Shown piece after piece: positions 1 to 6,261 of a stretch of 7,033 nucleotides of DNA. How positions within the stretch are numbered: position 1 is the first letter of the stretch; each line of letters starts with the position of its first letter. The position numbers and the translations under genes were made by a program. Source of the stretch: Nitrososphaera_A sp036522495 (GTDB taxonomy: Archaea > Thermoproteota > Nitrososphaeria > Nitrososphaerales > Nitrososphaeraceae); assembly GCA_036522495.1 (NCBI GenBank), contig DATDFS010000323.1:1-7033 (forward strand). The letters run 5' to 3'. The notes beneath the pieces are model-generated. The model was not told the origin of the DNA. It did no database searches and was given only the letters and a program-made list of their open reading frames with translations.

Positions 1-321
1 GATAGTAAGTCTGTATTCTACCCGGGGAGGTATTTCGTTGTATGCTTGTCTTTGCAGTATTTCACTTTCTTCTAATTCCTTTAATCTACGGGCTAGGGTC
101 TTACTGCTAAACCCTTTCAATAATTTTTTGAATTCCTTATATCTTACGGGCTTTGTCGAACAACAGAGAGGTATTAGCATCTCAATAGTTCCTCTTTTGG
201 TTATCAACTTACGAATTTTTGCTGTTTCCTTCATCAATAGGGTTGCATTATATCCTTCAAAACTACAGCCATTCCGATACATCGGTAGTGGGTTTACTGC
301 TTGTCTGCTTGTTTCCGACAT
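1..321 (-). CDS. HxlR-family winged-helix transcriptional regulator, C-terminus cut by window edge
   Basis: This is the first 107 codons of a minus-strand gene that continues past the left edge. The translation carries the HxlR winged-helix core. An N-terminal helix region covers residues 34-52 (KIRKLITKRGTIEMLIPL). A helix pair with the recognition helix follows at about 61-85 (YKEFKKLLKGFSSKTLARRL, then KELEE). The wing is at about 88-106 and includes the family signature IPPRVEYRLT. Such proteins bind DNA as dimers and usually repress or activate nearby genes; the target here is unknown. HxlR proteins are usually 100-130 residues, so little is missing. I chose the ATG at 321 because a TATA-like TATTTAAAT lies at 349-357, placing the expected transcript start only a few bases upstream. 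Internal ATGs at 282 and 234 are alternatives. Cys19 sits roughly where many HxlR proteins have an N-terminal cysteine, but alignment there is weak. Family call is firm, start moderately so. Confidence 0.85.
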   Translation of the reverse strand, partial: MSETSRQAVNPLPMYRNGCSFEGYNATLLMKETAKIRKLITKRGTIEMLIPLCCSTKPVRYKEFKKLLKGFSSKTLARRLKELEESEILQRQAYNEIPPRVEYRLTI

Positions 322-348
322 ATGTCTTGTTGTAAAGTATCCTCGACA

Positions 349-357
349 ATTTAAATA
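349..357 (-). promoter_or_regulatory. TATA-like box for the HxlR gene
   Basis: On the minus strand this reads TATTTAAAT, centred about 32 bases before the ATG at 321. Archaeal TATA boxes sit about 25 bases before the transcript start, so the message would have a leader of only a few bases. Seen by eye; not scored against a matrix. Confidence 0.45.
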
Positions 358-571
358 GTTTCTCTAGTAAACAATAAGCTGTGAAACATGATAGCATGAA
401 GGACAATATTAAAAAAGAATACGGAAAAATTTGCGCAGTACCTTCTTGCAGCGTCCCTGTCCAGGTCTAGGGCCGATTTCCATCCATCATCAACTGCCTT
501 CAGCTAATTACATGTCAGATTACAATGATATTATACTATTTAGTGCATAGATTGTCATCTTCTGTACAAAT

Positions 572-660
572 GGTGTCTCGGGTTTCTGTCCCGTTCCCCG
601 AAGCATTATTGCGGTAGAGGGGAAAGGCCAAAAAAACGGAGCTGGCCGAAAAAAGCCCCT
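572..660. other. GC-rich island with nested short inverted repeats (possible structured RNA)
   Basis: In a locally AT-rich gap this stretch packs several short stems. CGGG (579-582) pairs with CCCG (590-593). TTCCCC (594-599) pairs with GGGGAA (619-624), enclosing GCA/TGC (603-605 with 610-612). GGCCA (626-630) pairs with TGGCC (643-647). AGGGG (618-622) can instead pair with CCCCT (656-660), so the central G-run has two mutually exclusive partners. A plus TATA-like box at 531-542 would start a transcript near 561. GC-rich islands in AT-rich archaeal genomes often mark non-coding RNAs, but no known RNA family was recognised. The alternative is that it is only the 3' end and terminator of the minus NnrS-like gene. 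Confidence 0.3.
630..654 (-). terminator. Two T-tracts downstream of the NnrS-like gene
   Basis: On the minus strand, T6 (654-649) and T7 (636-630) lie about 130-155 bases after the NnrS-like stop codon. Archaeal RNA polymerase can terminate at T-runs without a hairpin. This is a plausible 3' end for the minus transcript, although the same bases belong to the structured island. Confidence 0.35.
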
Positions 661-784
661 TACCATACAGGAGACTTGTTTGTATTTTGTTACCATTCAT
701 TATATAACATTCAATATTGATATATTAGACTGTAATTTCATTGACGTACATCTCTTAATTGACCAGAATATTAGTGATGTACAA

Positions 785-2094
785 TTATAAGGGCATTGTT
801 CCATCTTCAGAGTAGATTTGACCCGGTGTATTCATTGATCTATGTATCATAAACATAAATGAAAGAATGGCAGCTAGTATCATCCAACCGGAAAGACTCA
901 ACGGTAACGTAAGGAATTGAAATGATGATTGACCTGAAATCGAAAGGAGATGAATAAAAACATCTCCTAGCATTCTTATACTCAAAGATGTAATTATTAA
1001 CCAGATTGGGAGTTTACTAATGTGTATAAACCGCACAGTTCGCCCTAGGATAGGCGGTAACATGAGCGGTAAATACAAGGCTACAGTCAGACCGATAAAA
1101 CCAATAGCAGTAATGTGTATCCACATGTCATACAGAAAAAATAATTCTGAAAAGAACATCGATATAATTGATAATGTAATTCCTATCAATAGTAATGTAA
1201 ATGATAGCTTTGAAATAACAACAGTGTATTTATATCTAGCTTTTTTTTCACCCTTACTGAGTTTTAGAATATTGGAATTATCAAAGCCTGCAAAGACATT
1301 TAGAGCACAAGTAAAGCAGACAACTCCAGCTAATAAGAAAAAGCGGAACATAGCATCGAGCAGTATATTGTTTTGAATAAATGAGCTGGCAAGACCAAAT
1401 CCTAATGAGATAGTCAATACCGCAGCAGCCATAATTGATAGTTTTTTCCTTGGCCAAATGAAGCCTATGAATGAGGGGAGTGTTTTATATTCAATACCAA
1501 ATATCATCATAATTGGAAACATTAACCACAGTTGAACATTATTTGTTATTCCATTATAGTTTAAGACGTTAGAAACGGCCAGACAGGCAAACAATACTAT
1601 AGATAGTCCAATGAAATAGTCCGCTAATCTTAATAATTTTGGTGGTATTCTTAGTATTAACAATATCATAAAGCAGAAAATACCCACACCAAATATTCTG
1701 CAAAAACCGGCAAGTGAGAAACCAATAGTTTCTATCAGTTGAGGTGTACTCGATGTTGATACTATTATAGAGAAAATAACGGATGCGAGTATAAGACCAT
1801 ATGATATATAGACAAGTTTTATAGAGGTACTGAAACATTTCTAAAACGAGGGACTATCAAATATCCGATGCCCATTATTATCAGTGTAATAAAACCCTCA
1901 AATTGTAATAATTTGTGCAAGTGAATCGTGTTTGCTAATTCAGCTGGTAATATCACACCGTACATCATCATCATCCAAATTGAACCTATAATGGAACCTA
2001 TTATGAGCATGATCAGCGCAGTAATAACAAAAGGTTTGCTCGGATTGAAAACGTGCCTATTGTTCAAATGTGAATACGGGCTTTTGTAATCCAT
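785..2094 (-). pseudogene. NnrS-like polytopic membrane protein gene broken by one frameshift
   Basis: Two minus-strand frames abut. The first, from ATG 2094 to a stop at 1819-1821, gives about 91 residues ending FRNVSVPL. The second is open from about 1837 to the stop at 785-787 and resumes SIKLVYISYG. One missing base after GTA at 1828-1830 (between VP and SIK) restores one protein of about 436 residues. It is very hydrophobic, with many membrane helices. NnrS-like signs are His residues before helix 2 (IHLHKLLQFEGF, then GYLIVPRFRN) and a late segment with WIHITAIGFIGLT, then PPILGRTVRF and LPIWLI. NnrS proteins are haem/copper-associated membrane proteins linked to nitric oxide stress; that role here is inferred from distant resemblance. 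The frame could also be called from TTG 2118. The break may be a true mutation or a sequencing error, since no long homopolymer is present. Frameshift confidence is high, family moderate. Confidence 0.7.
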
Positions 2095-2314
2095 TGAGGT
2101 AATAAATACATGTATCAAGATGAGGCTCTTATCAAACCGTTTTGTTAGCAGCCTAGACTGGGTATTGGTATGATATTATTTAGAGCATATTTTTTCTATC
2201 ATTTCTATTCCGGTTCGATATCATCTTCCTTCAGCATTTTTTATTTTTGATATGTTTGAAAAGAAAAAGCAACTTCTTTAATCTTCTTATATAGGTTATG
2301 CAACATAGGATAGT
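2095..2314. promoter_or_regulatory. Divergent intergenic region between the NnrS-like and zinc-finger genes
   Basis: This 220-base gap separates a minus and a plus gene and so must carry both promoters. For the plus gene, TTATATA at 2287-2293 is centred 25 bases before the first ATG. For the minus gene, a weaker CTCTAAATAATA-like stretch near 2170-2180 is the best candidate and would leave a leader of tens of bases. No operator palindrome stood out. Confidence 0.5.
2287..2293 (+). promoter_or_regulatory. TATA box for the small zinc-finger gene
   Basis: TTATATA is centred on 2290, exactly 25 bases before ATG 2315. This spacing predicts a leaderless message beginning at or next to the start codon. 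No ribosome binding site is present upstream. Confidence 0.55.
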
Positions 2315-2518
2315 ATGATGCTTTTCGACGAACACATAATTCGATGCAGTGAATGTGGAAGAGATTTAATAATAAAAGATACTGTAAATAACGATGTGGC
2401 ATTTCTCAGTCACCTAAAGTTAGATCATGGAATAACTTATTTCCCACAGCGTATGACCATGACAAAGACCAAAAGCAAAATTGATTCTCGACAAGAGCTA
2501 GAATATTCCAATACTTGA
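2315..2518 (+). CDS. Small single C2H2-type zinc-finger protein, 67 residues
   Basis: The protein has a Cys-x2-Cys pair (C11, C14 in IRCSECGRD) and a His-x4-His pair (H33, H38 in SHLKLDHG), separated by 18 residues. This is a plausible single zinc finger with a longer spacer than the classical C2H2 finger. The tail (residues 45-67) is rich in Lys, Thr and Asp and probably disordered. Archaea, Nitrososphaeria in particular, encode many such one-finger proteins; most have no known function, and DNA, RNA or protein binding are all possible. There is no membrane segment or signal peptide. The start is ATG 2315 or the adjacent ATG 2318, supported by a TATA box 25 bases upstream. It stands alone, 272 bases before the next plus gene, with no shared-operon evidence. 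The gene is very likely real; function is unknown. Confidence 0.75.
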   Translation: MMLFDEHIIRCSECGRDLIIKDTVNNDVAFLSHLKLDHGITYFPQRMTMTKTKSKIDSRQELEYSNT

Positions 2519-2790
2519 AATCAAAGATCTAATATTCGTGCTTTATCCTTAATTGAGATGATTTTCGTAAAATTAACTTTAAAAAGATAATCTCTTGATA
2601 TTTTAAAAGATTGATTTATCCTGTCTGTTCGCTTCAAATTATTATATTTTCATCATTAGTAACTGTATCCGAAAAAAACATATTATCACTTAAACAAAAT
2701 TGCTCTAAAGTTTCATAAAATACTTCTCCATTGCAGGCATGTATTAGAGTCGAATACGCTACATTATATAAGAGATCCGAGTATAATTGA
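2519..2790. other. AT-rich gap with a start-less minus open stretch
   Basis: No intact gene is visible in these 272 bases. On the minus strand, 2634-2795 is open for 53 codons with protein-like composition (it includes IHACNGEVFYETLEQF and ends in an acidic tail NDENIII), but it has no ATG, GTG or TTG at its beginning and a TAA immediately upstream. It may be the remnant of a C-terminus. Its 5' part overlaps the promoter of the following plus gene. Confidence 0.35.
2764..2772 (+). promoter_or_regulatory. TATA box for the unknown gene at 2791
   Basis: TTATATAAG is centred on 2768, placing the expected transcript start at about 2793. That coincides with the TTG start at 2791 and is 28 bases before the ATG at 2821. 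Confidence 0.5.
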
Positions 2791-3111
2791 TTGATTTATT
2801 TGAAACAAAATAGTTACCCAATGAGAGATTGGCATGTTAACCATATGGAACAGACGCTTGTCCGATTTGTAAGAGGTCTATCTGAGAACGCAAGCCGGTG
2901 GGAAGTAAAACTAAATAACAAGTACGGGAAAATAGGCAGGGTTCGCAGTAGAATCGATTATGACATAAAACATGGTGTCACGAATCAAGAGGTACTTACA
3001 TTTTTGGAACTAATAAGAACCGAATCCATTTACTATGATGTTAGATCTCCTGAAGGTTCTATGAATAGGTTGAATGAGTTGCAATCATGTTATAAAGAAA
3101 TACCACAATAA
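2791..3111 (+). CDS. Unrecognised 106-residue hypothetical protein
   Basis: I do not recognise this protein. It is soluble, with no membrane segment, signal peptide or Cys/His cluster. Residues 20-60 are basic and probably helical (EQTLVRFVRGLSENASRWEV, then KIGRVRSRIDYDIK); residues 65-83 form a likely amphipathic helix (NQEVLTFLELIRTES). The N-terminal half could bind nucleic acid, but there is no motif to prove it. Two starts are possible: TTG 2791, which matches a leaderless transcript from the TATA box at 2764-2772, and ATG 2821, which gives 96 residues with a 28-base leader. ATG 2821 is attractive because ATG is the commoner start. A T6 run at 3217-3222 may end the transcript. Codon pattern and length support a real gene; function is unknown. 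Confidence 0.6.
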   Translation: MIYLKQNSYPMRDWHVNHMEQTLVRFVRGLSENASRWEVKLNNKYGKIGRVRSRIDYDIKHGVTNQEVLTFLELIRTESIYYDVRSPEGSMNRLNELQSCYKEIPQ

Positions 3112-3216
3112 TATAATAACTGTAATGAGGTTGTTGCTAGGTTAGGTAAATAAACAGTGGAACACAACTAAATCAGATTAGCTAATGGCAAATAATTTTA
3201 CCAGGACAACAGTCTC

Positions 3217-3222
3217 TTTTTT
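3217..3222 (+). terminator. T6 run after the gene at 2791-3111
   Basis: A run of six T's on the plus strand lies about 105 bases after the stop codon, between two convergent genes. It is the only T-run of this length on this strand in the gap. Hairpin support is absent. Confidence 0.3.
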
Positions 3223-3247
3223 CGGATATCAAAAATTATTAGGTAAT

Positions 3248-4342
3248 TCAGAGTACTTTGTTGGATATCTCTGGAATTATACTCGAGCCCATATCTTTCA
3301 AAAGCGGATGAATCCTTCGCGAAATTGATTTTCTCAGTTTATTAATGCCGTAACCTGATTTGGGTGATACAAGTACCGGGTCCACTATTTGCAATTCAGT
3401 GATCGCCCTTTTAGCATTTTCAAAATCAGCTTTATCTATTTTTGAAAAAACTATTACAATTTTTTCTTTATCTACCTTCAATTCTTCTAACACATTCATA
3501 CAGCTGTAATATTTTATTTTTATTTCATCTATCGATTCTGATGAGTCAATAAGGAGGATAATAATATCTGCCTGAAGTGATTCTTCCAAGGTGGATTTAA
3601 AGGCCTCAATCATGTAAGTAGGAAGTCTTCTAATGAATCCAACTGTATCTATAAGTAAAAGTTTGCGCCCGCCAATTATTAAAGACCTTGTCGTCGTCGA
3701 AAGTGTGGTAAATAAATTTTCAGATGTTTCATTACTTTCGAGAGTAAGTGAGTTAAATAAAGTAGTCTTCCCTGAACTTGTGTATCCAACCAGGGAAACT
3801 ATTGGCATTCGGTCCTCTATGCGCTGATTATGGTAAAGATCACGTTTCCTTTTGGATTCTGCCAACTTTTTTGAAATAAATGTCATCCTCCTCTTTAGGT
3901 CCCTAAATTTTACATCCACAATATATTCTCCACTTCCACCTTTACCCGGTCTTTCATTACCTATCAGTAGTTTCGCATTTTCTCTTATCCGAGGTAGCTC
4001 GTATTTAATTTCTGCCAGCTGAATCTGTAATTTTGCTTCTGAAGTAGTAGATCTACTATAAAACAAATCCAGGATAAGCCTTTCCCTGTCTACCACCTTC
4101 ACACCTGTTGCCTTTTCTAAATTATAGATCTGTTTAGCTGTCATATGCTCATCAACAATAATCTGTTCATACTTAGTCTGCTTAAGAAATTCCTTGATCT
4201 CATCGACTTTGCCTGATCCCAATCCATATCGCGGATGCTGCAGATTTTTTTGCGTAAAGCACTTCACAATATTAAGGTTGCCTAATGATGCCACCAAGCC
4301 TTTTCCTTCCTGTACACTGAAATCGTCAGGATAAGTTACCAA
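3248..4342 (-). CDS. hflX: HflX-type ribosome-associated GTPase
   Basis: The 364-residue protein has the HflX layout. An N-terminal domain includes LGSGKVDEIK (41-50) and IIVDEHMTAKQIYNLEKATG (61-80), followed by VKVVDRERLILDLF (81-94). A helical linker with LQIQLAEIKYELPRIR (105-120) follows, then a GTPase domain. G1 is GYTSSGKT (186-193), the switch I region is FTTLSTTTR (211-219), G3 is DTVG (232-235), G4 is SKID (300-303) and G5 is about SPKSG (326-330). HflX binds the large ribosomal subunit and helps split or rescue stalled ribosomes, mainly under stress; this is family knowledge. Oddities are Ser for the usual Asn/Thr in G4, GSGE (136-139) where GPGE is usual, and Ser for Asp in FATLDPTTR. 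The only in-frame usual start is TTG 4342, which trims the first strand (NVILVTYP, from about 4351). It begins 20 bases after the zinc-ribbon gene, so co-transcription is likely. Confidence 0.9.
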   Translation of the reverse strand: MVTYPDDFSVQEGKGLVASLGNLNIVKCFTQKNLQHPRYGLGSGKVDEIKEFLKQTKYEQIIVDEHMTAKQIYNLEKATGVKVVDRERLILDLFYSRSTTSEAKLQIQLAEIKYELPRIRENAKLLIGNERPGKGGSGEYIVDVKFRDLKRRMTFISKKLAESKRKRDLYHNQRIEDRMPIVSLVGYTSSGKTTLFNSLTLESNETSENLFTTLSTTTRSLIIGGRKLLLIDTVGFIRRLPTYMIEAFKSTLEESLQADIIILLIDSSESIDEIKIKYYSCMNVLEELKVDKEKIVIVFSKIDKADFENAKRAITELQIVDPVLVSPKSGYGINKLRKSISRRIHPLLKDMGSSIIPEISNKVL

Positions 4343-4362
4343 TATGACATTTTGTTTAATTT

Positions 4363-4551
4363 TCAGAATGCTTCAGGTCCAGACCAGTCCATAAAATCAT
4401 CAGGTAAGTAATCGTTTGTATGTCCTCTGGAACACTTGAGAGAAGATATTGAATTAGTTTTTAATTTGGACCCTTTTTTGGTATCCTCTGGTATATAAAC
4501 ACCAGGAAAAACCTCACCACAATTCTTACATTTTAACATCAACATTGGCAT
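4363..4551 (-). CDS. Small zinc-ribbon-like protein, 62 residues, upstream of hflX
   Basis: The sequence has a Cys-x2-Cys knuckle (C8, C11 in LKCKNCGEVFPGVYIPE) and a second Cys-x3-His pair (C40, H44 in LKCSRGHTNDYLPDDF). This suggests one bound zinc in a ribbon-like fold. The ending DYLPDDFMDWS is acidic and aromatic. Small proteins of this kind are frequent in Nitrososphaeria and mostly uncharacterised. The gene lies 20 bases upstream of hflX on the same strand, so the two probably share a transcript; a role near the ribosome is only a guess by association. ATG 4551 is used, with ATGs at codons 3 and 5 as alternatives. A TATA-like AGATATTAATAG at about 4585-4596 would give a short leader of about 14 bases. 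There is no membrane segment or signal peptide. The gene is very likely real. Confidence 0.75.
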   Translation of the reverse strand: MPMLMLKCKNCGEVFPGVYIPEDTKKGSKLKTNSISSLKCSRGHTNDYLPDDFMDWSGPEAF

Positions 4552-5066
4552 TTATATTAAACTAACATGTATGTACCTTGGATACTATTAATATCTACCT
4601 ACGACATGAAGACTAAGAATTAAACGTTCCAACTTCTAGTACTCATAGAGCCTTAACATTTACTATAAATTTATTGAATTAGGTACAAAATATACTCAAT
4701 TCATCTATTTTTTCGCTGATGCTTGAGTGTCAGTCATATCTCTACCATGTTAAGCTGCACATTTTACCAACCTTCGAGATGCTTCAATTTGTCTTATTTC
4801 TAAATCCTTACATACCACTTTATCACTGTAGACAGGCGTATGTTTGTAGTTTGATTATCTCAACCGATACAAGAATGTTTTGATATGTTTCGTTCCAGCA
4901 TGAATAATTTTTCCATAATTGGGGAATTGTAAAGGATTATCAGAAGCTAATGTTACTGCAGTTTGGTCATAATGCCACATAGTTATATCTCTATAAACAC
5001 AAAGGATGATATAGCATGAAGTGTATTAACTAATTGTTTGTAATTGAAATTTAAGAGTGTACAGAT
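4552..5066. other. Gap between the zinc-ribbon gene and the glycosyltransferase
   Basis: The 515-base gap holds no intact gene. Its centre (4705-4980, minus) is a probable dead gene listed separately. The flank at 4552-4704 carries the likely minus promoter of the zinc-ribbon gene. The flank at 4981-5066 must hold the glycosyltransferase promoter; CTATAAA at 4991-4997 (transcript start near 5019) and AAATTTAA at 5047-5054 are the candidates. Confidence 0.5.
4705..4980 (-). pseudogene. Probable decayed small gene with two in-frame TAA stops
   Basis: Read from ATG 4980 on the minus strand, one frame gives 41 residues (MWHYDQTAVTLASDN, then FPNYGKIIHAGTKHI and KTFLYRLR), a TAA at 4855-4857, 34 more residues including DLEIRQIEASRRLVKCAA, a second TAA at 4750-4752, and 11 residues to a TAG at 4705-4707. 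In DNA this AT-rich, a random frame would be expected to carry more stops over 91 codons, and the composition is protein-like throughout. A gene dead through two point mutations explains it best, with no frameshift required. Both stops are TAA, so pyrrolysine recoding at TAG is not the explanation. I do not recognise the family. The alternative is that only the first 41 codons are a real small gene and the rest is chance. Confidence 0.45.
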
Positions 5067-6254
5067 TTGAAGGTATTGATGATTTCAACAGAATATCCAC
5101 CAATGCATGGTGGAGTTGGACGCTACTGCAAGAAGCTAGTCGATTCATTAAGAACCGAAGGCATGAAGGTGTTTGTAGTATGCAATGAAGCTGGAAATGG
5201 CGATTACAATGGTATTTCACCGAATAATCAAAATAATTCCAAAGTTCTCTTAAAAATTGTTAAAGAGGTTAAACCAGACGTTGTTCATGTTCAATATGAG
5301 CATGGACTATATGGAATACATTTAGATCCAATAAATCCTAGAAATACACGCACAAACATAGAATCATTTTACAAAGAGTGCACAGTTCCGATAGTCACCA
5401 CTTTTCATTCGGCTTACACCTTTACTCAATGGATGAAATTAGTAGTCCCATTAAATAATAGAATATTTGGGCGTTTTGGGACTTTTCTTAGGATGGGATA
5501 CGACTATTGGACACATCTACTAAATTATAAATCATTTAATTCCTTAAACAAGCAAAAAATCGGTTCCAATAAAGCTGGAATTGTGTTTTCCAAGTATCTA
5601 GCGAACATTATTCCCGGTAGCACTCTGATATACCATGGGGCACAACCTAGCATTTCACCTCCTATGGATAGAAAGGAGGCAAGGAAAAAGTTCTCACTTC
5701 CTGAAAAAGCAAACATTGCCTTAGCTATAGGATTCATGACTGCAACCAAGGGATGGGATATAATTGAAAAAATGAAAATGCCTGAGGACTGGAAGGTTGT
5801 TATAAACACCTCACAAAACCATTACGGAAGGGAGAAACTAAAGGGCAGATTTGAAAATGAAGGGATCATAAACTTGAACAGGGGTTTTCTAAGTGATGAA
5901 GATCTGTCGTTACTCTTCTATTGTGTCGATGCTCTTATTCTCCCTTACAAAGTTACATCTGGTTCAGGTGTCATGTATGATGGATTAGCTCATGGACTTC
6001 CGTTTATTTCAAGTAAATTAGAATTTTTTAAAGAATTCTCCGATAAGAAGTTGGGAATCATGGCTAATCGTAATCCGGCTGAGTTCTCAAATTCGCTTAT
6101 AAAACTCAAAAAGAATTACAAGCAATACAAAGATGCCGTTGTAGATCTTAGGAAACATTTACTCTGGAAAGAAGTAGCCAAGAAACATTTCCTACTCTAT
6201 GACTCAATCGTCGATTACGCTAGTTCTCCTCTTATAGAAAAAATTAGAGGATAA
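5067..6254 (+). CDS. Family 4 (GT-B fold) glycosyltransferase, 395 residues
   Basis: This is a nucleotide-sugar-dependent transferase with two Rossmann-like halves. The N-terminal half starts MKVLMISTEYPPMHGGVGRY (1-20), the typical first strand plus glycine-rich acceptor loop. It continues with KPDVVHVQYEHGLYG (69-83), His114 in TFHSAY, and IVFSKYLA (172-179). The C-terminal donor half has IYHGAQ (188-193), AIGFMTATKGWD (220-231), VDALILPYK (287-295), and SGSGVMYDGLAHGLPFIS (298-315). The classical E-x7-E donor motif is missing: the positions read Thr297 and Asp305. The protein has no clear membrane span and is probably cytoplasmic or at the inner face, making surface glycan, glycoprotein or lipid sugars; the sugar and acceptor cannot be told. 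The start is TTG 5067, since a stop lies five codons upstream and the next ATG (5079) would remove the first strand. A T7 run follows 8 bases after the stop. The gene stands alone, not in a visible glycan cluster. Confidence 0.88.
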   Translation: MKVLMISTEYPPMHGGVGRYCKKLVDSLRTEGMKVFVVCNEAGNGDYNGISPNNQNNSKVLLKIVKEVKPDVVHVQYEHGLYGIHLDPINPRNTRTNIESFYKECTVPIVTTFHSAYTFTQWMKLVVPLNNRIFGRFGTFLRMGYDYWTHLLNYKSFNSLNKQKIGSNKAGIVFSKYLANIIPGSTLIYHGAQPSISPPMDRKEARKKFSLPEKANIALAIGFMTATKGWDIIEKMKMPEDWKVVINTSQNHYGREKLKGRFENEGIINLNRGFLSDEDLSLLFYCVDALILPYKVTSGSGVMYDGLAHGLPFISSKLEFFKEFSDKKLGIMANRNPAEFSNSLIKLKKNYKQYKDAVVDLRKHLLWKEVAKKHFLLYDSIVDYASSPLIEKIRG

Positions 6255-6261
6255 GTTTAAC

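Larger units (their letters stand above)
358..784. other. Gene-free gap between HxlR and the NnrS-like gene
   Basis: No intact gene is visible. The left part (about 351-503, minus) has an open stretch of 50 codons with protein-like composition but no ATG, GTG or TTG start and a stop just upstream, so it may be a gene remnant. The middle (about 572-660) is a GC-rich island in otherwise AT-rich DNA, described separately. The right part (about 670-784) is AT-rich and featureless. A TATA-like TTATACTATTTA is at 531-542 on the plus strand, about 25 bases before position 561. Confidence 0.5.

Noticed and set aside
38..358. Plus-strand open frame of 106 codons
   Set aside because: It lies opposite the clear HxlR winged-helix gene, has no recognisable domain, and is a shadow of it.
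541..660. RNase P RNA fragment, suggested by ACAGAAACCCG on the minus strand
   Set aside because: The other conserved RNase P regions are absent and the GC-rich island is far too short.
1020..1376. Plus open frame of 118 codons
   Set aside because: It is antisense to the hydrophobic NnrS-like coding sequence and has no domain of its own.
1569..1838. Minus open frame of 89 codons spanning the frameshift
   Set aside because: It is the third frame across the NnrS-like gene, rich in Tyr, Ser and Arg with no family resemblance; the two other frames together give the real protein.
2207..2237. Ten-codon minus open frame (MLKEDDIEPE) in the divergent promoter region
   Set aside because: It is too short, has no promoter at the right distance, and is likely chance.
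4855..4857. Pyrrolysine or other recoding to explain the interrupted frame at 4705-4980
   Set aside because: Both internal stops are TAA, not TAG, and no recoding element was seen; point mutation is simpler.
388..5021. ATAGCATGAAG occurring near 391 and again near 5011
   Set aside because: An 11-base match is expected by chance in 7 kb of AT-rich DNA and no longer repeat surrounds it.
5525..5809. Minus open frame of 94 codons inside the glycosyltransferase
   Set aside because: It is antisense to conserved GT4 motifs and is explained as a shadow.
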